Positions 35,701-53,759 of a stretch of 64,000 bases of DNA are shown piece by piece. Source of the DNA: Hemerocallis citrina (lineage: Eukaryota; Streptophyta; Magnoliopsida; Asparagales; Asphodelaceae); the NCBI GenBank assembly GCA_017893485.1, contig CM030362.1:960929-1024928 (forward strand), read 5' to 3'. Within the stretch, counting starts at the first letter, position 1. The number at the start of each line of letters is the position of its first letter. Below the pieces are notes generated by a model that saw only the letters and a program-made list of their open reading frames with translations, was not told where the DNA came from and searched no databases. Made by a program: the position numbers and the translations under genes.

Positions 35701-37729
35701 ACAACTACAACAACAACAAAATATTTTTCCCAACTAATTGGAGTCGGCTACATGAATCATGGTTTTCCATTCCGCTCGGTTTAGCGCAGTATCTTCTATA
35801 AGGCAACAAGCTATCATATATCTGCTTATAGTTTTAATCTAAATAAGTTTATGCCTTTTTGCTACCCCTAACACTATTATCAATATTTATCAAATCACTT
35901 TTTCTAACGGGGGCACTTTTTCTAACAGGGGCACTGCTAGGTTTACGTGTGGCATGTCCAAACCACATGAGGCGATTCTCTCTTAATTTTTTTTTGTATA
36001 CGAGCTATCTTTACCATGTCTCGTATATGCTCGTTTCTAATTCTATCATTCCTTGTTTTTCCACACATTTCTAGTGTATTCATTTTTTAGACATGTTTTT
36101 TAGTTTCCCAACATTCTGTCCATACATCATTACTAATTGTGTCAAACTTCCAATTGAATTTGTTTAAAGCTGTTCTCTCTCTTTTAAAACCTACATTTTG
36201 TGTGGTTCCTTCTATAAAGTTCTGTACATTCTAACATTTCTTACTCATATATTCTGTCAAATTTGCTCACAGGCCAAACTGCCTCAATCTTAGAGCTTGC
36301 AGACTCCATAAATGCTGCTCAGATGCAAGAAGATTCAGGTGACGAGCTTTGGGAATCATCTAGTTCTGGTCATGATGAGGTAGTCCTCAAAAGATCTTTA
36401 AGCAGTAACTCCTCTGGTCCATTTCATGTTCAGACTGTTTTTGTTTTTTTTTTAAACTACTACCTAGAAATTTCATTTTTTAAGTTATGAATAAAGGAAA
36501 AGCGTTCTCTCATTTTCTTATGTGCTATAGATGTAATAAAAATTGATTGTTTTTATTCTTTGCAGAGCTCGGCCTTCAACTGCTACGAAGAAAGAAAGAG
36601 AAGAATATCAGAATCAGGGAGAAGGAACAAAAGAATCCGTTTCTGTGAGAACTTTAGGAAAAGGATGGGAAACACTGATGCTCTACAACTCCCAAATCCA
36701 ATGATTGGATTTGGCCTCCCATACCAGCGACCCTGCATCAGTCACCGGAATCTTCCAGAAGCTGTGATGGGCCCTCCATTCTTCTATTACGAGAATGTTG
36801 CCCTAGCTCCAAAAGGGGTATGGGAGACCATATCGAGATTTTTGTATGATATTCAGCCAGAATTTGTGGACTCAAAGTTCTTCTCTGCTGCTGCTCGAAA
36901 ACGAGGTTATATCCACAATCTACCGATTGAAGGCCGGTTCCCCCTCCTCCCGATACCTGCCAAGACAATCCATGAAGTGTTTCCAGCCACGAGAGAATGG
37001 TGTCCTTCATGGGACACCCGCACACATTTCAATTGCCTTCAAACTTGTCATGCAAGCGCGAAGTTGACTGAGAGGATCCGTGCCAGGTTAGAGAGGTATT
37101 CAGACACACCACCTCTTGAAGTCCAAAAACTCGTATTGGAACAATGCCGCAAATGGAATTTAGTATGGGTCGGCCTTCACAAGCTTGCTCCTTTAGAACC
37201 AGATGAGATTGAGAAGCTGTTGGGGTTTCCGGCAAACCATACAAGGGGTCTTTGCCGAACCGAGCGCTACAAGTCATTGGGGAACTCGTTCCAAATTGAC
37301 ACTGTAGCATACCATCTCTCTGTTCTGAAGCGTCTGTTTCCTGGTGGGATCAATGTGTTGTCATTATTTTCAGGGATTGGAGGGGCTGAGGTGGCTCTTC
37401 ACCGACTTGGGATCCGCTTGAAGACGGTCGTGTCAGTGGAGCTGTCAGACGTTAATCGAAGTGTTGTAAAGAGTTGGTGGGGAATGACAGGTCAGACTGG
37501 AACTTTGATCGACATTGCTGATGTGCAGCAGCTTCATGGTGATAGAATCCAGAAGATAATCAGTACTTATGGGGAGTTTGATCTGGTGATTGGAGGGAGC
37601 CCTTGTAATAATCTTGCCGGTAGCAATCGTCATCATCGAGACGGGTTAGAGGGCAAGCACTCATCCCTCTTCTATGACTACTTTAGGATTTTAGACCTTG
37701 TCATGGGTATCATGGGCAAGAAAAGGTAA
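24887..37729 (+). CDS. DRM2: DRM2-type de novo cytosine-5 DNA methyltransferase
   Basis: Nine exons: 24887-24889, 25099-25179, 27082-27261, 27457-27553, 27653-27699, 31325-31423, 34038-34137, 36273-36379, 36566-37729, giving 625 residues (Arabidopsis DRM2 has about 626). DRMs perform RNA-directed de novo methylation of cytosine in all contexts in the nucleus. The N-terminus is acidic, with an 11-residue repeat. Two UBA domains follow, each split by an intron (SVAQFIAMGFSKEMVEEAI and LVSTLVDMGFLADEACSAI). The catalytic domain has the rearranged motif order VI, IX, X, then I-V: FYYENVA, KSLGNSF, LSLFSGIGG (motif I), VSVELS and GGSPCNNLAG with catalytic Cys585. The intact PC separates it from inactive DRM3 types. 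The first exon would be just ATG before GTGCGT; this start is the weakest part. Introns up to 3.6 kb are full of transposons. Confidence 0.93.
25265..25427. mobile_element. MITE with 9-bp TSD in DRM2 intron 2
   Basis: 163-bp element with terminal inverted repeats GGGTAATGCTACACCTACAA / TTGTAGGTGTAGCATTACCC. It is flanked by perfect 9-bp duplications TTAGGGATT (25256-25264 and 25428-25436), so Mutator-type. Confidence 0.92.
25601..25805. repeat. Possible MITE in DRM2 intron 2
   Basis: GCCCTGTTTGGGAACAAATG at the left and CAAAATGAGTCCCAAACATGCC at the right form an imperfect inverted repeat. No clear TSD, so the borders are uncertain. Confidence 0.35.
26099..26669 (-). mobile_element. Non-autonomous Helitron in DRM2 intron 2
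   Basis: 571 bp. On the minus strand: A|TCTATATAATAAAACAC at 26669, and 3' end GGGCAAATCTAG|T at 26099 with a hairpin just inside (GACGTGCC…GGCACGTGCC). TC start, CTAG end, subterminal hairpin and insertion between A and T fit the Helitron rules. No coding. Confidence 0.85.
27100..27198 (+). repeat. 33-bp tandem repeat in DRM2 exon 3
   Basis: Three in-frame copies (starts 27100, 27133, 27166, and a partial at 27199) encode DEEKPDVGWVT-type units. It expands the acidic N-terminal segment; copy 1 differs by GVEW. Confidence 0.95.
28115..29731. mobile_element. Non-autonomous hAT transposon with 8-bp TSD in DRM2 intron
   Basis: 1617 bp. Terminal inverted repeats CTATAAAGCACAAATAC / GTATTCGTGCTTCATAG (15 of 17 pair) are followed by subterminal repeats of GATACG / CGTATC on both sides. 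It is flanked by perfect 8-bp duplications GTGTTGAC (28107-28114 and 29732-29739), the hAT signature. The interior has a CT-rich stretch with several AAACCCTAG words (28430-28560), like a plant gene leader, but no transposase frame. Confidence 0.92.
30325..30440. repeat. Inverted homopolymer/microsatellite hairpin in DRM2 intron
   Basis: T(13), then (GT)n, G(16) at 30352-30367, about 32 bp of unique sequence, C(24) at 30400-30423 and A(17) at 30424-30440. The T/G side can pair with the C/A side. Confidence 0.9.
30798..31158 (+). mobile_element. Helitron-like element in DRM2 intron, duplicated 3' region
   Basis: Starts TCTCTACTATTATAATGGG and ends GCATGATACTAG, preceded by a hairpin CACGTGCATCACACGTGC. 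A block of about 115 bp including the hairpin is tandemly repeated (about 30935-31041 and 31050-31158). The flanking bases (T before, C after) do not fit the A/T rule, so a border may be mutated. The element at 52964 shares its start. Confidence 0.55.
31740..33170. repeat. Unclassified GAGGC/GCCTC-rich repeat split by a Helitron
   Basis: Two zones rich in GAGGCGCA/GCCTGAGG words (31780-32030 and 33050-33165) flank AT-rich DNA and a complete Helitron (32572-33006). The zones look like two ends of one older element. No TSD found. Confidence 0.3.
32572..33006 (+). mobile_element. Non-autonomous Helitron in DRM2 intron
   Basis: 435 bp. A|TCTATATAATAAAACAC at the 5' end and CCACGGGCAAATCTAG|T at the 3' end, with hairpin ACGTGCTGTAGACACGT just inside. 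Contains a (TC)n-(TA)n microsatellite at about 32740-32795. Same family as 26099-26669 and 39248-39749. Confidence 0.87.
35703..36170 (-). mobile_element. RTE-clade LINE 3' fragment in DRM2 intron
   Basis: On the minus strand it ends GTAGCCGACTCCAATTAGTT, then a run ending in TTGTTGTTGTTG. This is the characteristic tail of plant RTE (BovB-like) LINEs. The preceding segment holds the usual AGAATGTTGGG and ATATGCTCG-type words in reverse. No intact frame. Confidence 0.65.
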
Positions 37730-39100
37730 GCAACAGAGATAGTCGAAATTCTTGAGGCCATTGTTTCCTTCTATTGTTCCTCACCGTACTTTCTTCTTTC
37801 CTCTTAATTATCGGAAAGTGGAGGAAGAGTGGAGGAAGATATTTGATTTGAGCTAGAGCCGACAACTCGAGACTTGAGAAATGTAATTGCAATTTATTTT
37901 TTCTTTAGTGAACATTTTAGCTGGATGATGTATCCTGTCACTTTAATGTTAATAATCCTTTTTCAGTGCATATGTGCTATCATTCTTGTTACTAAGAGTA
38001 ACCTGCAATAGCTTTACCGTGCTTTTCATGACTTTGTATTCAAGAATGCCTATTACATTCTTGAAACTTCAAGTTATTGTCCAAATAATTGATTAATGGA
38101 TTTTAGGAGGGCTGCTGTTGAGATTAAGACAGTGACTTTCGGTTGTTAAGAGTTGACATATTCTTGCGTCATTTTCAGTATCAAGTTTTCTGTTCTCTCT
38201 TCTGTTATGCGTAGTTGTTTGCCTCTTAAGCTTCTTCATTTTTGTTTGTTCTCTGTTCTGTTATATGTGTAATTGTTGCCTTAGGCTTTCTCTATTTATG
38301 TTCTCTGTTCTGTTATGCGTAACTGGTAAGAGTGGTGGTTACTTGTTTACTAAAATGACTGATATATTGGAGCTGAGTAGCTAATATGGATCAATGAGTT
38401 GAGATGGACGAGTACACACTGCACAGGAAATCTGGGCATTGCACTGGGAAATGATTTGCATGAAATATTCCACTCAACTTTTTTTCAAGGCATAAGAAGA
38501 GAAGGTGGTGGACGAGGTTCACCGAATCATAATGCTAAATAAAAAGCAGCACAAAGAGAATGTGATAGAAAAATAAAGTGATTTTTCAGCTGTGATATGT
38601 TTATCGAATTGAAGACTACTTGTATGTAGCTAGTTGAGGTTTGAGCTTGGATGGTAAGGTTGAATTCATAAGCGGCTATTGAAGACTGCAGTAGGGAGGG
38701 TGTTGAGGTGTGTATTATTGGCTTTTCTAAATTGAGGTTCTCTTACTAATAGAAGTTACAGTCGAATGAGAAATCTCTGATAAACTAACAGAAGAAGATG
38801 CATGAAAGCAAATAAAACTGAAACAGAATAGTTTCTCTTTTTCATTCAATATTCCAATGGAGGAAAACCGACAAAAGAGGCAATACAATAACAACATGCT
38901 AGAAAATGCAGGAATTACAAGAGAAACCTTGGTTTCACAACAACCAGCCATCTCAAAAAATTTGAAAAAACCAATCTCACAATCCCCAAAGCCACAGCAC
39001 AGCAGCAGGCAGCTGACAGCTTCTCAGAACTCTTTTTGAGTCTCAAACCTTATTATTGCTCAAACTATATATATAAGTATACTTCATATATTTCCTTTGA
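37730..39100. other. Intergenic region between convergent genes
   Basis: Holds the 3' UTR of the DRM2 gene and, near 38850-39100, the probable 3' UTR of the minus-strand gene. Several TTCTGTTATGYGT words repeat at 38190-38330. No gene seen. Confidence 0.5.
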
Positions 39101-39216
39101 TCAGATGCGGTTGTGGTCGTCCAAAACTGCCAGAGCAGACCTCCTTTCTTCCACCTGAGAATAAGAAGTAGCAGGATTAGTTTTTAGTTCTACTAATCTA
39201 ATCGGTGGTACACAAG

Positions 39217-39247
<31 letters not shown>

Positions 39248-39248
<1 letters not shown>

Positions 39249-39749
39249 TAGATTTACTCGTGGGACGTCTTCGGAACGATACAACATATGAAAAGTCTTG
39301 TAAAACAGTAAAATAACAATTATGTAGCTCATATCTGAATAGTGTGACAATAATTAGTTGTAAATAAAAGTCAATGTTTCCATTAGTATATATTGAAAGA
39401 TAATTATAAATGAGGGTATAAAATCCAACTTTTTAAAACTTTGAAGGTGGAAAATGATGAAATTTAACTATTGAAGAGATATTTGCTATTTTTAATGTAA
39501 CATGAACAATAAAAAAAACATAAAAAATCTGAAAATTTACAAACCTGAAATATGAAAAATCTAAATTTCCGAATAAAATAGAAAGAGAGAGAGAGAGAGA
39601 GAGAAATAATTAAATAAATACAAGAGTTGTATTTTTTTTAAATTTATTTTTTTTAAAGGCTGATTTTGTGATATTAGATTTCAGCATCTGATTTTGAAGG
39701 AATTTAAGTAGAGCCACTTGATAGCTTTATTTGTATTTTATTATATAGA
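39248..39749 (-). mobile_element. Non-autonomous Helitron in the last intron of the acidic-protein gene
   Basis: 502 bp. Minus strand: A|TCTATATAATAAAATACA at 39749 and GAGTAAATCTAG|T at 39248, with a hairpin partly lost (GACGTCCCACGAG). Contains a (GA)n run (39583-39604). Confidence 0.82.
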
Positions 39750-41136
39750 TATATATTGAATTAATGAAGATTAAAGAATAATGTACCTACCTTGCTGTTA
39801 CCGATTTTGACCAACTCCTCCTTATAAGTAGCTTTCAGTTTCCTGAGGCTCATATTCTCAAATTTCCTCATCATATTCTCTTTGTTGTCGCCATCTCTGC
39901 GGCCTTCTTCATTCACCACCTCCATACATATACCAGCAGCAGCAACCATTGGAACTTGTTCCTCCCCGCTGACAGCCTTGAGGGATTCCTTGTTTTCTGC
40001 AGGTACCGGAATATCTATATTCTGACTATCATCGAGCCCCTCCTCCTCTTCTGCCAATAGCGAATTCTTACTTTCGACACCAGCGAGGAGGAGGACACTG
40101 AAACTGAGATTGTTGTTGGCAGTAAATTCCTTGATCTCTTCTTCTTCTGTGATCTGATGATCTGCGGGGAGTGAATTCTCTTGGTCAAGTTGGAGCTCTG
40201 GCAATAGCGACTTCTGGTTCTTGATAGCTTCAGCTTCAACTTCAACTTCAACCTCACCAGCAAAGATACTGTTGCTAAGAATGTCCGTAAATTCAATCTT
40301 CTTCTGCTCCACTGTTTCTGCATTGATTTGCTCAGCACCAGCGAGAACCTCCAACTTGTTATTGTTTTCAGCAGCTTCTTCCACTTCAATCTTATCACCA
40401 AGATTGGCAGATTCGTCGCCACCCATCATCATCATCATCATCAAGTCCTCCTCAATGGTTTCTCCTCCGCCGATGATCCCCAGGTCAACCGACAAACCAT
40501 CACTAGATTCTTCCTTTGGTTCTGGTTCTTCCAGAATTTCATCAGACACAACAACCTCCTCTTCTTCTGTGGCGGTGGTGCCCATCTCCCCCGCAAATGA
40601 ATCGTCAACAATTTCATGATTTGCATGATTTGCAGTAGTAGGCTCTGAAGATAATATCATCAGCCCTATGACTGGTGAGTCTTGAAGTCCTGACAAAGCG
40701 CCTTCCTTGGCCTCTGGATTCTTCTCCAATGACTTGTACTCTGAACCCTCCTCCTCCTCCTCTTCTACGACCACCAATTCCGAGTTGTTTTCCTCCAATG
40801 ACTTTGTTCTCTGAACTCTCCTCCTCTTCTACGACCAATTCCGAGTTGTTTTCCTCCAATGATTTGCTCCCTGAAACATCATCTTCCATGAATTCAAAAT
40901 TGTCTTCCAATGAGTTCTTCTTCTCATCGACCGCATTTTCAAATTCTGCAAATCCCAATTCAATTGTTTCAGAAAGAATTAAAAGAAGAAGAAGAAGAAG
41001 AAGAAGGGAGAAAAAAAATTGCACCGAAAAAGATGAGATGCTACAAAACAAAAAACAATAAAGAAAGAATACAAAGGTCACCTTTCACTTCAATATCCTC
41101 TTCTTTGTTCTTCTCATCAACAACACGTATAAAAGC

Positions 41137-42609
41137 GAATGTTTTCCCCAAATGACCCTCTTTTTAAAAGTTTTTCCAGAACTGCCCTGTTTTTTTTTTA
41201 AAAATTTCCTAAACGGCCCACTCACTTTTTGAAAAAGCGAGTTTGGTTAAAAATAACTCGCTTTTTCAGAAAACGAGTGTTAAACTTTTAATTTTCGAAA
41301 GGTTAGACTCGTTTTTTGAAAAAGCGAGTTATTTTTAACCAAACTCGCTTTTTCAAAAAGCACGCTTGGTTATTTCGGTAAATATTTTTGAAAGTGGGTC
41401 AGCTTGATAAATACTTTTAGAAAGTTAGTTTGATCAATAATTTCAGAAAGTGGGTCAGTTTGGTAATAAGTTCTTTCTATATCACATTGTCACTTCATCT
41501 TCTTTAGACTACTATATATGAAATCGTTTGTCAGGACTTTCTATATCACATTGTCACTTCATCTTATTTGGTCATGATTTTATAAAGTTAGCAACTGTTT
41601 AGCAGTAGTCGAGAATATACATAACTTGATATTATTTCAGTATACACATAATTGATGTGTTTTAAGTTGTCGAGAATGAGCCCATAGATACTCTCAATCT
41701 CCGGTATACAAATAATTGGCTTTTGGCCTATCAATCATGGTATATTTAGTGGAGTGAGATTTGAAATGAGCGATATTATCTTTTGACTAACATTGTGAAA
41801 CTTTGGCTAGTGGAGTGCCCACAATAATCATGGTACTTTTTTTCTTCTTGTTCTTTTCTTTTTGTCAAAAGATAAAGGCATTGTGGGCACTCCACTAGAA
41901 CAAGAAGAAAAAGAAAAGAACAAGAAGAAAAAAAGTACCATGATTATTGTGGGCACTCCACTAGCCAAAGTGTCACAATGTTAGTCAAAAGATAATATCG
42001 CTCATTTCAAATCTCACTTCACTAAATATACCATGATTGATAGGCCAAAAGCCAATTATTTGTATACCGGAGATTGAGAATTTCTATGGGCTCATTCTCG
42101 ACAACTTAAAACACATCAATTATGTGTATACTGAAATAATGTCAAGTTATGTATATTCTCGACTACTGCTAAACAGTTGCTAACTTTATAAAATCATGAC
42201 CAAATAAGATGAAGTGACAATGTGATATAGAAAGTCCTGACAAACGATTTCATATATAGTAGTCTAAAGAAGATAAAGTGACAATGTGATATAGAAAGAA
42301 CTTATTACCAAACTGACCCACTTTCTGAAATTATTGATCAAACTAACTTTCTAAGTATTTACCAAGGTGACCCACTTTCTAAAGTATTTATCGAAATAAC
42401 CAAGCGCGTTTTTTGAAAAAACGAGTTTGGTTAAAAATAACTCGTTTTTTCAAAAATTAAAAGTTTAACACTCGCTTTCTGAAAAAACGAGTTATTTTTA
42501 ACCAAACTCGCTTTTTCAAAAAGCGAGTAGGTCGTTTAGAGAATTTTAAAAAAAAACAGGACAGTTCTGGAAAAACTTTAAAAAAGAGGGTCATTTGGGG
42601 AAAAAATTC
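41137..42609. mobile_element. Foldback Mutator-like element (giant inverted repeat)
   Basis: 1473 bp that is almost wholly palindromic. The left arm is 41137 to about 41863, the right arm about 41908-42609, with a spacer near 45 bp. Ends are GAATGTTTTCCCCAAATGAC and its partner GTCATTTGGGGAAAAAATTC. Flanking 9-bp duplications TATAAAAGC (41128-41136 and 42610-42618) are perfect, the Mutator-like signature. Near each end are nested smaller palindromes of AACTCGCTTTTTCAAAAAGCGAGTT type. No transposase. The arms differ at few positions, suggesting recent origin or self-repair. Confidence 0.93.
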
Positions 42610-43497
42610 TATAAAAGCTTCTTCTGCCATTTCTTTTTAATCATAAATTAATTAGAGATATCAGATGCTGTCATCCCAAATAAATAAATAAAGAAACAAC
42701 GAAAAACAAGATATAATAAGTTGTTACCTATCTCGTTATTTTGCTCTTCTTCATTGGTGACCAAAGCAGCCATCTTCTCCACAGAAGCCCCCCCTTCTCC
42801 TCTTGTGCTCCTCGTCGTCGTCGTCGTAGCAGCACTCGTAACCATCACCACCACCTCTTTCTTGCTCGACTGCCTTGTCACCTTCCTTCGAGTTGTAACC
42901 CCAACAACATCTTCGCTCTTCTTCATCGCCCTTCTCCTCGTAGCCACAGACTTGTTGTTGTTGTTGTTTCTGTTCTCACTTCCTTCTTCCCCACCCTTCT
43001 CCTCGAATGTACCTTCGGAGTAGCCGGCACTCCCCCCACCTCCTCCTCTGCTCCTTCCACCAAATCCATCATCTCTGAAGCCTTAGCAGTCACCCTCCGT
43101 GCACGTGGCAGCGGGCTGGCCTTGCTCTCATCATTGCTGGTGGGCCCCACCCTTCTTCGGGTTGAGGTTCTCCCTCTGGTTCTTGGTGGCGCCGGCGACA
43201 CCAGTTCCGCTTTCTTGGGCGACAGGAACTGCGATTCTTGGAGCTCCTCGATCCCCTCCACCTAAATCAATCAATTCACACACCCCCCCACCCCACCAAA
43301 AAAAAATAAATCTTCAAAATTAAATTTTTTAAAAAAAAGAAAGAAACAATAACTTAATTTAAACATAGGTGAGGTTTGCTTACAGTTAGGAGCGATTGGA
43401 GGGCGTCGGCCATGGCGACATTGGTGAGGTTTGCGGGGATGCGATTCTTCTTGCAGAGGGCTTGGAGGTCTCTTCTTGGAAGGGTGTGGAAATCCAT

Positions 43498-44850
43498 GTC
43501 TGAGCTTGCAGAGGGCTTTGATTAGTTTAGAATCTCTATGAATGAGGAAGAAGATAGAGAGATGAGATTTGAACAAGGGAGGTGAGAGAGAGAATGTTTA
43601 ATATATTTAAAGATAAAGACTTAAAGAGGAAGGGAGGTGGAGATTTGAAAAAAATATGACCGTTGGTTGATAGGCTCCAGCTCACCAAAATTTGAAATTT
43701 GAGACCGTTGGCGTCTGCAGTTGGGCGGCGGCGGCAGCTAGGGTTTGGGTGAGGGGTTGTTGTTGGACCTGGTTCAGTCGGTGTATCAACATATAATCCT
43801 GACCGTACGATCTTAATCAACTGTGTCACTGTCCACTGTTCATGGAGAATATTTATTTGGATTTTGGTCCATATTTTTAATTGGGTGGGAGCGAGCCTAA
43901 GTTAGTCAGCCCACTATATACACCGTGAACACTTTTAGCCCATGAGCCCAGTGTGTAAAATTGTAAAAGACAACAACAACAAATATTATTATCAATTTTT
44001 TTTTTATTTTTTATAAGTCTTCTTTAACATCAAGATTTTGAGTTCCCTTTCTTTTCTTTTCTTTTTCTTTTCTTTTTGGATGCATGAAGATAGATAGATA
44101 GATAGATTAATCCAACATACATTTAACTTGCTCGTAATTTACACATGAAATGCATGTTTTTTTTTTGGGGGAAGAAATTCGACTTAATTTTATTAGTTTT
44201 AAGAAATGGAGGAACTTTTACATAAGAAGTATATACATGTTTATAAGGACATGTATGCAGATACACTTTTTATGAGCATGCATTTCAGTTTTTTCCAAGT
44301 GAGGATACTTGTATGAGGATATCTGAAGTTCCCCTTACATTTTTTTTATCGAAACTTTTGGACAAATATTCGTATATGTAGGATTTAATGGGTGGTTGCG
44401 TAGAACAAGCTACTGCTGCACACAAATCAGTCTAAATGCATACCTCATCAATTTCACTGTGTGCAATCCACAAACATTACATAAAAGTTTCACTGACTAC
44501 ATGTAGAAAGGCATTTTCAAAACACTATTATATATTTCACAATTAATCAACAGAATGTACAAGTCAGTTATCACTACTCCCCATGATTGATTAAATGTTT
44601 TGATATAACTGTTGAAATCATCAAGGGGAGTAAGTTTCATTTAAGGCAAAATGTTGTCATCTCAGTGATCATTAATAAAAAAAAAGTGGTTCATGAACTC
44701 CAGGCTTTTTCCTCCCCGAATTTCAATCCAGTCTGAAGAACTGAAAAACATATTCATAATTATTATTTGACAAGAAAAAGAGTATAACAGTCTTTGACAT
44801 TAAGATTTCGATGGGTATAAAATAAAACCCTTCCTTTTCTTACTTTAAAA
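43498..44850. other. Intergenic DNA between divergent/convergent minus-strand genes
   Basis: The part up to about 43800 should be the promoter and leader of the minus-strand acidic-protein gene. The rest is AT-rich, with a (GATA)n run (44090-44106), and includes the ARFB1 3' UTR near 44650-44850. No other gene seen. Confidence 0.5.
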
Positions 44851-52573
<7,723 letters not shown>

Positions 52574-52963
52574 GCCCACCAATCTCTCACAATCTCTTAA
52601 AATCTGCAAATATTTGGGATTGTTCGACAAATTCCAGAGTAAAATCTCTCTCTCTCTCTCTCTCTCTGTATGGGTCTTGATTTGATTTTTATTACATCTC
52701 TGTCTTTCTTCGTTATTGATTTTGTGGAATTCGTAAATCCATCCAACGATATGTTCGTCAGCAACATCGACCGTCCATTAATCCTAAATTCAATTTCGAC
52801 GGCTGTGATGAGTTATGACATCGTCAAATCCTTTCTTTGTGGGCCCTGCTGTTGGACAATTGTAGCTGGAATGGGTCTTCCTTTCTTTAGACTTGGGCCC
52901 TTTCAAAGTTCGAAGTGGCTTAAGAGGAATTTACAATATCTCCAATCTCTATAACATTACATA

Positions 52964-53236
52964 TCTCTAATAATATTGTAATGGAAGAGGGGCTTAGTAT
53001 CATTTGTGAATCTATCAACGCGTGTGACGCACGTACGTAACTAATATGTAAGAGATTTTTGAGTCCTCACTATGTCAGCGTTTTTATTTTTTATTTTAAA
53101 AAAATTATTAAGACGTGCATTGTCCGTTCATAACTAATATAAAAGATGTCTCAGATTCGAAACCATCCTACATCAAAATTTTTATTTTAAAAAATACATA
53201 TTTATTAAGACGTCCATCGCACGTGTAAATTACTAG
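52964..53236 (+). mobile_element. Helitron-like element
   Basis: A|TCTCTAATAATATTGTAATGG at the start and CGCACGTGTAAATTACTAG|T at the end. The start resembles that at 30798. Internal TTAAGACGT…CAT segments repeat at 53108 and 53200, and other degenerate ends lie inside. Confidence 0.6.
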
Positions 53237-53379
53237 TATATATATAGAGAGAGAAATTAACTATTAGGTGGGTTTATAGGGAGAGCACGGGGGGGTGCTG
53301 TGTGTGCTGCACATGTTGGGGAAAAGGCAGTGTGTATGTATATGTGGGTGTTTTGTATTGTGTGTTTGGTGTTGTGTGT

Positions 53380-53585
53380 GGTGTGGGTTCTTTGTCCCAC
53401 ATCGGTGAGATGAAAGTAGTGTATAAATTTATATAGATTTGCCAAATACCTTAACGTATCTGAAAGCTATAGCACTTTTTGTGAGACAAGTTTGTGGTGG
53501 CAATTGTTAGCATTTGTTTTATTCGCATGTGCACACGTGTAGTTGGGTGCACAACTGCGCCGGGCTTGGGACGTTCCCTATGCAA
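53380..53585 (+). mobile_element. Diverged solo LTR related to the TRIM
   Basis: Order of motifs follows the TRIM LTR at 51737: CCACATCGGTGAGATGAAAG, an AT-rich TATA-like stretch, CTATAGCACTTTTTGTGAG, GTGGTGG, then GGGCTTGGGACGTTCC in place of GGGCTCGGGGCGTTACA. No partner LTR or TSD found. Confidence 0.45.
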
Positions 53586-53759
53586 TATTTGCACACACAT
53601 AATTTTTTAAAATGAGAAAATAACAAAGCTTTTTTTTTGTTGTTGTTGAAAATTTTATATAATAACATGTATAAAATATTGCAATATTTTTAGATTTGAT
53701 TAACAAATAAGATTCTAGTTTAAAATTTGTAAGGATAAAGCGGTAAGTGGTAGGTTTAT

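Larger units (their letters stand above)
39101..43497 (-). pseudogene. Gene for a large acidic protein, broken by a foldback MULE and two frameshifts
   Basis: Minus strand. Exon 1 43384-43497 starts MDFHTLPRRDLQALCKK, a SAP-like helix motif seen at the start of a plant-specific protein group I cannot name. Exon 2 42728-43261 is Arg/Thr-rich. Exon 3 is split: 42610-42623 and 41082-41127(41136), interrupted by the element at 41137-42609. Exon 4 39791-40945 is very rich in Glu/Asp with an internal 60-70-bp repeat (SLEENNSELVV twice). Exon 5 39101-39154 ends DDHNRI. Splice sites are good and phases agree except for a frameshift near 42930-42965 (beside an (AAC)n run) and a one-base insertion near 40806-40810, where CAAAGTCA stands for the CAAGTCA/CAAATCA of sister repeats. 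Original length about 640 residues. Function unknown; charged composition suggests a nuclear or cytoskeletal protein. Confidence 0.7.

Noticed and set aside
37710..37740. Donor site (AAAAG|GTAAGC) at the DRM2 end implying another exon
   Set aside because: The in-frame TAA at 37727-37729 gives a protein of normal DRM2 length, so I keep the stop, while noting the site looks like a donor.
53270..53590. Cassandra-type TRIM carrying 5S rRNA sequence
   Set aside because: I looked for a 5S-like internal promoter segment and saw none; only TRIM-LTR-like motifs.
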